From Mercenaria mercenaria (taxonomy: Eukaryota; Mollusca; Bivalvia; Venerida; Veneridae): DNA of 64,000 nucleotides. The stretch is taken from the NCBI RefSeq assembly GCF_021730395.1, contig NW_026461852.1, positions 1 to 64,000 of the forward strand, in the 5' to 3' direction. This document shows, in pieces, positions 11,156 through 22,308 of the stretch. The translations under genes and the position numbers were made by a program. The first letter of the stretch is position 1; the number at the start of each line of letters is the position of its first letter. Under the pieces are notes generated by a model. That model saw nothing but the letters and a program-made list of their open reading frames with translations, was not told where the DNA came from and did not search any database.

Positions 11156-14100
11156 ATGATGTATTACGATGAATGGTTGAGACTTGGCAAGAGACTTGGA
11201 TTGTCCGGTGGAGACTTGATCCTCTTCATCAAAGATAAGGAAGAGGAATGTATAGCAAGGGAAGAGAGAGCTCAACGACGTGATGAAGAAAGGAGACAGA
11301 TGGAGATGAACTTTGAACTGCAAATGAAGGAGAGAGACTTAGAGATTGAGCGTTTGAGGGTCAACAGAGTAGACAGTACTGATACTTGTAAGGCGTACAG
11401 ACCTAAGATTCCAAAGTGTGATGAAGAGCACGATAACATTGACGCATATCTGGAAAGGTTTGAGAGATATGCTCAAAGTCAAAATTGGGAAGAGGAGAGC
11501 TGGGCCATAAGTCTTAGCTCACTTTTAACAGGAATGGGACTGGAGGTGTACACAAGCATGCCACAAGAAGAGGCCTGTAATTACGATTCTCTCAAGAAAG
11601 CGATCCTAAGGAGGTATCAGTTGACTGAAGAGGGATTCAGATCTAAATTTCGACAAAGTAAACCAGACCAAGGAGAGTCGGTCTTTCAATTTGTGTCAAG
11701 AATAAAGAGATACTTCAGTCGTTGGACTGAACTGGCTGGAATAGAAAAGACGTATGAATCCTTATGTGATTTAATGATAAGAGAGCAGTTTATTGAAGGT
11801 TGTTCGGCCGAATTAGCGGTATTTCTGAAAGAGAGAACACCAAAGTCGATGGACGAGATAACACGTCTTGCAGAGCAGTACATCGAAGCACATAAGGGGA
11901 CATCTTCAATATTGTCGAAGAGTGTTGCGCCACAAAGGAAGCACAGCTCCACAAGTCATGAGCAGTCCAGTCGAAGGACAGAAGAGAAGAATGGGTTGCG
12001 GAAAACCTGCTTTATATGTAATAAAGCAGGTCATTTAGCGCGTGACTGTAGACAAAACAGCAGGAGTAACACTCCAAAGAGTTGCTTTATCTGTAATAAA
12101 GCAGGACACTTAGCCAGAGATTGTAAGCAGATGAGATCAGCTCCAGGAAAGAATGACCAGAAGTTAGCAGCAGTGTGTGTTCAAACGGAAGTAGAAAACA
12201 GTCCGTTGAAAAACAATACTGAAGACGGAAAATTGAAGTTGGCAAGTGGGGAGTCAGTCCCAATACTTGCAGGAGTTTGTACCATTGACAGCTTAAAAGG
12301 GGAGAGGAACTTAGAGGTACAGAGAGGATTCGTAGGAACAGAAGAAGTAAAAGTGTTAAGGGACACTGGATGCGAATCCGCTGCTGTAAGAAGAGACTTA
12401 GTCAAAGAAGAGCAATTTCTAGGCAAAGAAATAGTGATGATCACAATAGATGGGGACGCCAAAGTTGTACCTATGGCGAAGATATGGGTTGACACTCCGT
12501 ATTACATTGGAGAAATTGAGGCAATGGTACCAACATCGTTGATTTGTGACTTAGTCATTGGGAATGTTCCTGGTGTACTTGATGGACCTGATCCTGAATG
12601 GAAAAAGAAGATTGCTTATACATCAGTAGCTGCGGTTATGACAAGATCACAGAGTAGAAAGGCAGAGCTACCAATGAAAGCACTGAATGAGCCGAGACCC
12701 TCCTGTGAAACAGAAGTTAATGTGGAGACATTAAAGGAATCACAGAAGGAAGATAAAGCATTGCAAAAGCTGTGGGATTTAGCAAAGACAGAAGACATGC
12801 TCGAAACCAAGGGTGGTGCAAAATACAAATTTGCAATAAGAAATGGAGTGCTGTATAGAGTTTATCTTCAGACGAAAGGGGCATATGACTACGAGACCAA
12901 ACAGATTGTCGTACCAGCGAGCAAACGCAAAAGAGTGATGGAACTTGCTCACGAATCGATCGTTGGAGGACATCTTTCAGCAAAGAAAACTGAGGACAGG
13001 ATCACGTCAAGTTTTTATTGGCCTGGGATTTCAAGTGAAGTTGGACGATTTTGCCGATCTTGTGACAAATGCCAAAAGACCATTCCGAAAGGCCGAGTTA
13101 AGAAGGTTCCTTTAGGAGACATGCCAGTGATTGAAGAACCCTTCCACAGAATAGCCATAGATTTAATAGGACCTATTGCACCAGTGTCAGACAGTGGAAA
13201 CAGATATATATGAACAGTGGTGGATTATGCCACGCGATACCCAGAAGCGGTAGCATTACCACGAATTGACACAGAAAGAGTAGCAGAAGCACTTCTTGAC
13301 ATCTTTTCGAGAGTAGGTCTTCCAGGTGAAGTTTTAAGTGACAGAGGCAGCCAATTTACATCTGACCTGATGAAAGAAGTAAGTCGTCTTATATCAGTGA
13401 AGCAACTCTTCACCACACCATACAACCCGAAGTGCAATGGATTTTGTGAGCGTATGAATGGAGTCCTGAAGAGCATGTTAAAGAAGATGTGCCAAGAAAG
13501 ACCCAAAGATTGGGATAGATACCTTTCGGCAGTATTATTTGCCTATAGAGAAGTACCACAATCAAGTACAGGATTCTCACCCTTTGAACTTTTATATGGA
13601 AGAACAGTGCGGGGACCAATGCAAGTTTTGAAAGAAATATGGACAGCGAAAGAAAATCCTGAGACACAGAACACATATCAATATATATTTGATTTAAAAC
13701 AGTGGTTGGAAGAAACGTGCAAGATAGCAAGAGAAAGTCTAAATAGAGCTCAGAAGACATACAAACATCATTACGATAAGAAAGCTCGAAAACGAGTATT
13801 AAAACTTGGCGACAAAGTACTACTCCTGCTTCCGACAGATAAGAATAAGATGATGCTACAATGGAAAGGACCATATGAAGTTGTTGAGGCTATCAACGGA
13901 GTTGACTATAGAATAAATGTTGGTGATAGAACGAGAACATATCACATTAATTTGCTAAAGAAGTATGAAGAACGCAAAGACACGATTGCAGCAAGTGTGG
14001 CAATTATAGAAGATGACAACCATATTCAAGGTGGAGCGGTAGATGATGAAAGTCTTCTAGAGTTTCCAGGATACACAAGTGGTGAAACATTTTGTGATGT

Positions 14101-15547
14101 CAAGATCTGTGAAAGACTTACTCAGGAACAGAGAAAGCAAGTCTTAGATTTTCTTCAAGAATTTAGTGAGGTGTTCTCCGAACAACCAGGAACAACTCCT
14201 CTCATACAGCACCACGTCGAACTGATTGACCAGAAACCTATCCGAGTGAAGCAGTACCAAATACCATACGCTAAGCGTCAAGATGTGGAAGATGAAATTA
14301 AGAAGATGCTAGAAGCTGATGTTATAGAACAATCTGTATCCGAGTACAATGCACCTATCGTAATTGTAAAGAAGAAAGACGGAAGCAATAGATTCTGCAT
14401 TGACTTTCGACGCCTTAATTCTGTGACCAAGTTTGATACCGAACCTATGGCTAGTGTGGATGATATTCTGGCAAGACTGAAAGATGATGAGTTTTTTACA
14501 AAGATCGACTTATGTAAAGGTTACTGGCAGATTCCAGTTGCTGAAAGTTGCCGAAGAATGACAGCATTTTCTACAGACAGAGGGAGTTACCAGTTTAAGA
14601 AAATGCCATTTGGAATGGTCAACTCTGGGCGACCTTCAATCGTATGATGAGGAAGCTGCTAGCAGGATGTAACAACGTTGATAATTATATCGACGATATG
14701 ATAGGACATACTCCAACTTGGAATGATCATCTTGTTATGCTACGAGACCTCCTCCAAAGACTTAAAGAAGCATGTCTTACAGTTAAACCATCAAAATGTT
14801 TTATCGGGTTTGGCAATATTGGATTTACAGGACATATGGTTTGAAATGGAATAGTTCAGATGGAAGAGGAGAAACTTAATCGCATAAGGCAAGCAGCAGT
14901 TCCAAAAACCAAAAGACAAGTTAGGGCATTTTTAGGATTAGCGGGCTATTACAGAAAATTCATACCTTCATTTGCCGAAATAGCAGCACCTCTACACAGA
15001 CTTGACGAAAAAGGGACAGCCGAATTATGTCAAATGGGAAGCAAGTCAAGATAGTGCTTTTAATACCTTGAAGGATCAACTCACCAGATCGCCTATTCTT
15101 CGACTACCAGATTTTTCTAAACAATTCATTTTACAGTGTGATGGTTCAAGTACCGGGATCGGAGCGGCGTTACTGCAGCAGTATGAAGAGGGTTTATTTC
15201 CAGTTGCCTTTGCCAGCAAGAAACTGCTCGATCGTGAGAAGAACTACTCAGTTGGAGAAAGAGAGTGCCTTGCCATAGTATTCGGAATAAAAAAATTCCA
15301 GAAGTATCTTTATGGCAAGGAATTCGTCATACAAACAGACCACAATTCTTTAGCATATATCCAGAAATCCACACCAGATAATGGAAGATTAGTGAGATGG
15401 GCATTATTTTTGCAGTCATATAAATTCCGGATTGAGGCAATAAAGGGATCAGACAACATCTTTGCAGATTATCTGAGCAGACAAGATGAAGATGATGAAC
15501 ACAGTCCCCACATTACAATACCAACAGAGGATATGCAGACAGAATAA
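11156..15547 (+). pseudogene. gag-pol region of the LTR element (fossil)
   Basis: Domains in order, positions approximate: an N-terminal charged coiled coil; a retrotransposon gag domain (11400-11900); two nearly identical CCHC zinc knuckles with CFICNKAGHLARDC (12005-12125); an aspartic protease with a DTG core (about 12360); the integrase HHCC zinc domain (12950-13075), integrase catalytic core (13150-13500) and GPY/F-type module (13800-13970); reverse transcriptase with YIDDM (14230-14850); and RNase H starting with CDGSS (15060-15500). Ordinary Ty3/gypsy elements have integrase last, whereas Gmr1-like elements have it before RT, as here. The sequence families are clearly Ty3/gypsy rather than copia. 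A handful of breaks interrupt the frame, so it is treated as a fossil. Confidence 0.9.
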
Positions 15548-15604
15548 ATCAGATATTTTTGCCATGATTTTGAAATATGGAATATTTCTTTAGAAGAAGG
15601 CTGT

Positions 15605-17053
15605 TGTCAAAAATATCAATTTATTTGTATAAAACAAACACAATTTGCCGCCATTTTGTGTATGCTATTTTTGTTCGCGTGACGTCACAATGGCGTCTCT
15701 CTATCCGGTTCGCGCGTTTTGTATTTATACTTGAAATGGATTAGAAATAAAAAAAAGGAGAGAAAAAATAAGGTTTAGAAAGAAACCTCCAGTATTGTCA
15801 CTAACGAAACTTAAGAGTTTCAGTTAGAGGAGTACGTCTCCAAAGCGCAGCAAGTCCAGGTTGCGCAGCAAGTCCAATTCGGAAGAGTAAGTCTTCCAAG
15901 TGCAGCAAGTCCAGGTTGCGCAGCAAGTCCAGTAAAAGGTGTAAGTCCAATTCGGAAGAGTAAGTCTTCCAAGTGCAGCAAGTCCAGGTTGCGCAGCAAG
16001 TCCAGTAAGAGGAGCAAGTCCAGTTCGGAAGAGTAAGTCTTCCAAGTGCAGCAAGTCCAGGTTGCGCAGCAAGTCCAGTAAAAGGAGCAAGTCCAATTTG
16101 GAAGAGTAAGTCTTCCAAGTGCAGCAAGTCCAGGTTGCGCAGCAAGTCCAGTAAAAGGAGCAAGTCCAATTCGGAAGAGTAAGTCTTCCAAGTGCAGCAA
16201 GTCCAGGTTGCGCAGCAAGTCCAGTAAAAGGAGCAAGTCCAATTTGGAAGAGTAAGTCTTCCAAGTGCAGCAAGTCCAGGTTGCGCAGCAAGTCCAGTAA
16301 CAGGAGCAAGTCCAATTCGGAGGAGTAAGTCTTCCAAGTGCAGCAAGTCCAGGTTGCGCAGCAAGTCCAGTAAAAGGAGCAAGTCCAATTCGGAAGAGTA
16401 AGTCTTCCAAGTGCAGCAAGTCCAGGTTGCGCAGCAAGTCCAGTAAAAGGAGCAAGTCCAATTTGGAAGAGTAAGTCTTCCAAGTGCAGCAAGTCCAGGT
16501 TGCGCAGCAAGTCCAGTAAAAGGAGCAAGTCCAATTTGGAAGAGTAAGTCTTCCAAGTGCAGCAAGTGCAGGTTGCGCAGCAAGTCCAGTAACAGGAGCA
16601 AGTCCAATTCGGAGGAGTAAGTCTTCCAAGTGCAGCAAGTCCAGGTTGCGCAGCAAGTCCAGTAAAAGGAGCAAGTCCAATTCGGAAGAGTAAGTCTTCC
16701 AAGTGCAGCAAGTCCAGGTTGCGCAGCAAGTCCAGTAAAAGGAGCAAGTCCAATTTGGAAGAGTAAGTCTTCCAAGTGCAGCAAGTCCAGGTTGCGCAGC
16801 AAGTCCAGTGAGAGGAGCAATTTAAATTAGAGGAGCAAGTCTAAGAAGCGAAGCAAGTCTAAGAAGCGAAGCAAATCTAAGACGTGAAGCAAGTCCAGGA
16901 AGTGAAGCACGTCTAAGAAGCGAAGCAAGTCTAAGACGTGAAGCAAGTCTAGGGGTACAGCAAGTCAAGTATATCTAGGAAACCTTGATCGTGTATACTG
17001 CTTGGAAGATACCTCAGATATTGTCACAATTATAGTTAACCCAAAACTTGACA
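15605..17053 (+). repeat. 3' LTR
   Basis: Same start, end, CRE and TATA-like box as the 5' LTR. It is longer by 382 bp, accounted for by five extra 73-bp units and one extra 18-bp repeat, less one base in an A run. Unique parts are almost identical to the 5' LTR. It is followed by AGCAT. Confidence 0.95.
15847..16808. repeat. 73-bp satellite inside the 3' LTR, about 14 units
   Basis: Same unit as at 10268-10875. Variant units (TTCGG versus TTTGG, AGTAAAAGG versus AGTAACAGG) recur in blocks, pointing to expansion of multi-unit segments. Confidence 0.9.
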
Positions 17054-17058
17054 AGCAT

Positions 17059-17192
17059 CAAACTACAGTAACGTAACCAGCATTCATTATTATGTACCAG
17101 TACTGCTGACATGTTTACTGCCAGTATCTTCCGACATTTCCATCTTATAGATAATTTATTAAAACCCTGTCTGTCATGTTAAACTTTATTTT
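17059..17192. repeat. Short fragment of a common dispersed repeat
   Basis: AACCAGCATTCATTATTATG followed by TACCAGTACTGCTGAC resembles part of the repeat better preserved at 53553-53792. It fills the gap between the LTR insertion and the Penelope-like element. Confidence 0.35.
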
Positions 17193-17470
17193 AGAGATGA
17201 TATAGACTTTCTTTCCCACATTCCCACAATTACAACTGAAGATGCATTATTAGTTTCATTTGATGTTACAAACCTTTATACAAATATTTCACACAGTTTA
17301 GGACTAGAAGTAATTCAACATTGGCTGGAGAAACATCCTGATTGTATTCATAAAAGATTAAATTTTACAAAAGTATTCATCTTAAAAGGCGTCAAAACAA
17401 TTTTGGAAAATAACAATTTTTCATTCAATGGAACATTTTACAATCAAATCAGGGGAACAGCTATGGGAAC

Positions 17471-17494
17471 AACCCTAACCCTAACCCTAACCCT
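17471..17494 (+). repeat. Interstitial telomeric repeat (AACCCT)4 inside the Penelope RT
   Basis: Four exact tandem copies of the C-rich strand of the TTAGGG telomere repeat, directly after the RT motif GTAMGTT and before PIYATL. Related elements have only about three codons here (F/A/P region), so the run is an insertion or replacement, and it shifts the frame. Confidence 0.9.
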
Positions 17495-17849
17495 ATATAT
17501 GCAACATTAGTATCAGGTTACTTGGAAGAAAAGCTTTATACAATCTTGGAACATGCAACAGACACAACATTTGCTACATATATAAAAAAGAAATGGAAAC
17601 GATTCCTAGATGACCGTTTTGTTATTTGGACAAAATCACAAAACCTACTTGAGCATTTCCACGTCCTGTTACATAACGTGAACCCAGATATTAAATTTAC
17701 AATAGAAATAGGGGAAACACAATTATCTTTTGTAGATATTTTGATTAAGAAAAATGGTTGCCATCTTTCAACAGACATTTTCCTTAAAACTACAGATACA
17801 AAACAATACCTTAATTTTAAATCATGCCATCCAAAACATACAAAATTAA

Positions 17850-18186
17850 AGGTCCATTACTAAGGGAAAGTGAGTTGGCAATTTTTTTCATAGCCAGTGC
17901 ATAAACTTCTGCAAGACACTAAATAATGAAGATTGGCAGGTCAAAATTTACAGAAGGTCTTTGGAACTCAAAGAAATGTATGTGTATTATGTTGAAATTT
18001 CAATGAATCGACAGAATGACCCCCAGGTCTTTTTAACTTTCTTCATACTTCATAGAAAAATAATTGTACATATACTGCGATTTATTTCGAATTTCTACAT
18101 ACCAACTTTCATTTTCCAATAAAATGAATAAGTTTCTGTGCTTTTTAAAAGAAATTAAAATGTTCACTTTCCTTAGTATTGGACCT
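17850..18186. mobile_element. TTAA-flanked MITE inserted in the Penelope element
   Basis: Ends are inverted repeats, left AGGTCCATTACTAAGGGAAA and right TTTCCTTAGTATTGGACCT, extending about 25 bp with few mismatches. TTAA is present on both sides (17846-17849 and 18187-18190). Leaving out the element and one TTAA makes the host frame continuous (TKL then SIPYNL), which supports these borders. TTAA suggests a piggyBac-type transposase acting in trans, although TTA (Harbinger) cannot be excluded. Non-coding. Confidence 0.85.
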
Positions 18187-19131
18187 TTAAGTATACCATA
18201 TAATCTAGCAAGACGTATTTGCACAATTGTTTCAGATACTAACATTAGGAATATACGCTTAAAAGAACTTATGTCATCACTTCTTAACAGAAATTATCCT
18301 AAAACTACCATCCAAAATGGAATCAACAAAGCACTAAAAATTCCAAGAGAGACACTACTTAAAACACAAATCAAACCACATAAAGACACAATTCCTTACG
18401 TACATGTATCTACATTCAACCCTAAAAACCCTGAATATACAATCATCACAAATAATTTACCTATAATAATGTCAGACACTAAAATGAAAGAAGTACTCAC
18501 AAACTCAAAAATTATCAAAAGCAAACGGCAACCATCAAACCTTAAACAATTACTGACAAAAGCTAGATTCACAAAAAAGTCTGATAAAAACGGAAATTTC
18601 ACTGTAACAAAATGCAAGAGACCCAACTGCAGTTTATGCAAACATATAAACGAAAGCAATTACTACAATTTTAACGGCAAAAGATTTTACGTAAATGAAA
18701 ATATGTCCTGTGATGTTAAAAATGTACTGTATGTAATCACCTGCAACGGATACAAAGAATATTATATTGGCCAAACTGGAGAAAAAAATAAGAACAAGAG
18801 GAACTATCCACGCACAACAAATACGAGACCCTTCAACTAGACAAATTCCACTAAGTAATCATATAGATATTTGCAGTAATAAAGATCTAAAGTTTCAAAT
18901 GTTCCCATTTTTTAAAATGAAAGTAGATAGTACTTCAGCTAGGTAAGCGAAAGAAAATTATTTTATAAAATGCTTTAAACCAAAACTTAATAGCCTACAA
19001 TAACAGTTATATTCTGAATAATTAAATAACAACGTTTTTACACCCCTTTGAGAAAATAACGTCAGAAGTACGTCCCTTTATATTGACGTCGCGTCATTAC
19101 CATAGTAACGTCACGTTACATTGTATATAAA

Positions 19132-19153
19132 CTGATGAGCCGATAGGCGAAAC
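19132..19153 (+). ncRNA. Hammerhead ribozyme core motif
   Basis: CTGATGA is followed by a 3-bp stem GCC/GGC with a GATA loop, then GAAAC: the exact catalytic core of a hammerhead ribozyme with stem II. It lies about 120 bp downstream of the Penelope-like coding region, and hammerhead motifs are known in the terminal repeats of Penelope-like elements. Stems I and III and the cleavage triplet were not settled; a GTC near 19181 is one candidate, giving a TATATA/TATATA pairing with mismatches. Self-cleavage is inferred. Confidence 0.7.
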
Positions 19154-19301
19154 TTGTTTGAATTTTTTAAATTAAATTCTGTCGGAATATATAAACCTTC
19201 CTGTTTAAACTTGATAATAAATAATCAAAATATCTCCAACAGATTTTATATTTTTTTCAAGATTCTGAGCATTATATTCATTATATTTTTCAAGATTGGC
19301 A

Positions 19302-19990
19302 GGGTCCGAATTCCGGCACTAGCTCTGACGTCTGGATATTATACAAACACTATTTGGTGACCGAATTCCGGCACTAGCTTCGACTTCCGGAGATCTAAGC
19401 ATTAATTGTGACCGAATTCCGGCACTAGCTCCGACGTTCAGGTATATAGATTTAATATGTCGTATAACCATTACCGTTGACCGAAATTTCGGCACTAGCT
19501 CAGATGTCAGGAGATATAGTTATTTAACATATTTCCATTATCGTTCACTAACTCCGACATATATGGTATTTATCGCGGAGATATGGTATTTATCACTTAA
19601 GCAATATAGGTGACCGAATTCCGGCACTACCTCCGACGTCTCGGAAAAGATATACTTATTATATATTTGATATAATCAATAAATAACTAGTGATGACCGA
19701 TTCCGGGATAAGTTTCCGATGTTTTGAACATAGCTTTTAGCGGTGAACAAATTCCGGCATAAGATCCGATGTTCGAAGAGATATGAGAGATATTATAATT
19801 ACAATTTAAGCGGTGTCCGATTTCCGGGACACCCTTTTTGATCCCCGAAATCCGGCGTCACGTTTCCGAGATCCGGAAACAGATTTACAGATCATGCAAT
19901 GGATGTGCCATATGATCGCTATTTTAGCGGACCATCCCAAATTATGGGCGTCCAAACTCCGGAGCCATCTCCGATATCCGGAGTACCTTT
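19302..19990. repeat. Irregular tandem repeat of a GACCGAATTCCGGCACTAGC motif
   Basis: About ten degenerate copies near 19304, 19361, 19408, 19477, 19611, 19691, 19742, 19811, 19848 and 19950, spaced 40-130 bp. The core is GACCGAATTCCGGCACTAGC followed by TCCGACGTCCGG and a variable AT-rich spacer. Copies become more diverged to the right. No coding content. Confidence 0.75.
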
Positions 19991-20392
19991 CACGAATATC
20001 TGTGGAAATTGGGGGGCGCAGTTTAATTTGAAGGGGCCCTTAATAGATTGTGGCAGTTTAGGGTTATTGATAATGCGCTTGTCCTTGGCAGGACTTGGTT
20101 CTCGGCTGATCGTCTCGTACTGGCGCTTTGGCATTTTAGCGCACTTATCAATAACATATTCATGTTGTTTCAAGTCATTCGGCATTGTACATGATTGGTA
20201 TTTATATTACTAAACATTTTTCTTGCACATTTGCAATCGCAGTCAAAGTTATACTACAATTTTTGTATAATATCTCTTCAAAATTTGCATGTACACTGTT
20301 TTTTATTGAAGTTTTGCGTGCAAGTACACAAAGCTTTTACTAAAAGGCATATAGATTTGAGACTTTTTTTTCTTTTTCTAGATCAATTACCA

Positions 20393-20730
20393 ACCTCACT
20401 CGGTCAAGTCCTATAACTCTGACATGTATTTTGGGCAAATTATGTCCCCTTTTGAACCTAGAAGAATCTGGGTATAGTTTTACATGCAAGTTACTATCTC
20501 CAAAACTATTGCAGATATTGAATTGAAACTTCACATGTGCCTTCGGGGTTATAAAACTAGTTGATAGCAGCAAGTCCCATAACTCTGATATGTATTTTGG
20601 TCAAATTATGTCCCCTTTTGAACTTAAAACTCTTTTGATATTTAATCTTTCGGGTAATATTTTCCTGCTTCTGGGACAATATTTCGAATAGTCGAGCTTG
20701 GCTGTCTTACGGACAGCTCTTGTTATTTGG
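20393..20730 (-). repeat. Dispersed ACAAGAG-starting element, reverse orientation
   Basis: On the minus strand it begins AACAAGAGCTGTCCGTAAG with a small hairpin GCTGTC/GACAGC. It contains two diverged units with ATAACTCTGACATGTATTTT and CAAATTATGTCCCCTTTTGA as read on the plus strand. Start and hairpin resemble those at 22309, 24073 and 49373. Confidence 0.6.
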
Positions 20731-22308
20731 CAGATCCCTTTTTTGTTCACTTACAATAAAAAGGTTTGAATTACTTCCCTTTTATGTTACTATAAATAGC
20801 TTATTTTGAAACTTTTATTGTTGGCCGTAGGGAAAAAATCGAGACCACTTTTCTGTGGTACAACATAGATGGCAACAATAGTCAAGAAATTTAAGAAAAA
20901 GATAATGTTGTAAATAGCAGAAAAATTATTTCACATGAAAACTGATTTGCAGTTTGTGCAAATAATCCAGATTAGAAGTTGGCAATACCTAATTGATAAG
21001 ATGACTCGTCTCATGAAAAGGTGATTTTAAATACAAGTATAATAAATATAGCCCAGTCTGAAATTAAATATAATCTGTCACATAAATTGTGCATCAAATT
21101 ATAATTTGAAATATAAATTATTTGAGATCACTTGTTGAAGTGTTTGCGGTAAATTAAATCAAGGGAAGAAACTACTGTACGTAAACGGAACTGTGGTTAC
21201 AAAAATAGAGTTATCCCCCTCTTTAAATTAATTCAAGAAATGACTTATTTAAGTGATTGGTGAACTTTGAAGTGATCACTTATCTAAGTGATGTTGATTT
21301 ATAAGTGAAAGGAAAACAAATCTTACTGCTAAACGAACGGGCAAAATAAAATCACTGTGTTTAGTGATTTTTCTGATCACTGGTTTAAGTAACTCCCCTG
21401 ACTGTTAAGATACCGTATAAAAAAAACAACTCAAATTGTTGAAAATGTAATTACCTTTGGCTATCATACACAACTCAATGTCATAATGTGCTTCCGTTTC
21501 AGAAAAGTAAAAGACATTATAAATGCACACGCAGATGTAAATCGCTTCATGATAAATGCAGAAGTGGAATTCGGCAAGGTGGCTGGTAAATGTAATATAA
21601 CTATAATATAAAACCTACAAAAAGATAGTAACTGGCAACTGGAAAGTGATCACACACTTGTATTATCCAGTGGGTTCAAGTTAGAATGGTGGTTTTTAGA
21701 AGTTATACACTCACCAAGATATGATCATTCTAACGTGAAAAAACACCTTTAGTGTATGTACATTTTCCGCCTATTTTTCCAGGAACGAGCACCGTTTGTG
21801 ATATAATACTGATGGAAATATTCTAAACACTTAAAGTTTTAAACATAAAAGCTTTCGATGAGTTCTGGAAAATAGGATGACAGGGTACTTCCTTCAAACA
21901 TATGATACATTAATTTTCGATTAAAATTACCAAAAAGGAATATCAATTTGGTACATTACCTTTAATCCTACAATATTAAGGATTGTTTCAAGTAATTTTG
22001 TATATCCTGGAGTACATGAAGGATATAATAAGACAGGAAGATAAAGTTGCAAGTGAAAAATATCAATATTGTAACTTACGTTCTTTACGTCGAACATACA
22101 GATCATACCCTGCCTGTTTTGTGCCCGTATTTTCTGGAATGAGAGAAATAAATGTTACAACATGCTATTACTTACCATTTACTGTTTGCAAGCGAAGTCA
22201 GGAAAAGGAGAATCAGATTTATATAAATCACCCTTTTTATCATGTCACATTATGAAACATATCTATCAAAGGCAGCATACATTGTAGTTATAGTTAGACA
22301 ATATAAAA
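20731..22308. other. Intergenic; short palindromic AAGTGATCACTT region
   Basis: No supported gene. Around 21240-21380 the motifs AAGTGAT, AGTGATCACT and ATCACTT recur in both orientations. A 90-codon ORF at 21983-22255 has no recognisable domain. Confidence 0.4.

Larger units (their letters stand above)
10034..17053 (+). mobile_element. Ty3/gypsy-type LTR retrotransposon, Gmr1-like domain order
   Basis: A 7.0-kb insertion bounded by LTRs of 1067 bp (10034-11100) and 1449 bp (15605-17053), each starting TGTC and ending GACA. It is flanked by the 5-bp duplication AGCAT (10029-10033 and 17054-17058). A primer site complementary to tRNA-Pro follows the 5' LTR and a short purine tract AGAAGAAGG precedes the 3' LTR. 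The internal region encodes gag and pol with integrase before reverse transcriptase. Outside the internal satellite the LTRs differ at only a few sites, so the insertion is young. The coding region carries a handful of breaks, so this copy looks non-autonomous. Confidence 0.95.
17193..19012 (+). pseudogene. Penelope-like retroelement, RT plus GIY-YIG endonuclease, broken
   Basis: The 5' end is truncated. From 17193 the reading gives FLSHIP and LLVSFDVTNLYTNI, then QIRGTAMGTT (to about 17470) and, after a telomeric insertion, IYATLVSGYLEEKLY. The catalytic motif FLDDRFVIW lies near 17600-17630, followed by SFVDILIKK. After a 337-bp MITE (17850-18186) it resumes with SIPYNLARRICTIV, runs to a cysteine-rich linker CKRPNCSLCKH (about 18615) and a GIY-YIG endonuclease: VLYVITC and YYIGQTGE (18724-18783), and in another frame RDPSTRQIPLSNHIDIC with a C-terminal FKPKLNSLQ. 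RT, cysteine linker and GIY-YIG in this order define endonuclease-bearing Penelope-like elements. Breaks: the telomeric run shifts frame, the MITE splits the ORF, and there is a frameshift after GQTGE plus a stop near the end. The 258-residue ORF from 18064 has its first 40 or so residues from the MITE. Confidence 0.9.

Noticed and set aside
19302-19630. Cloning-adapter contamination (GAATTCCGGCACTAG resembles an EcoRI adapter)
   Set aside because: The word recurs about ten times with graded divergence and differs from the usual adapter sequence, so it is a genomic repeat.
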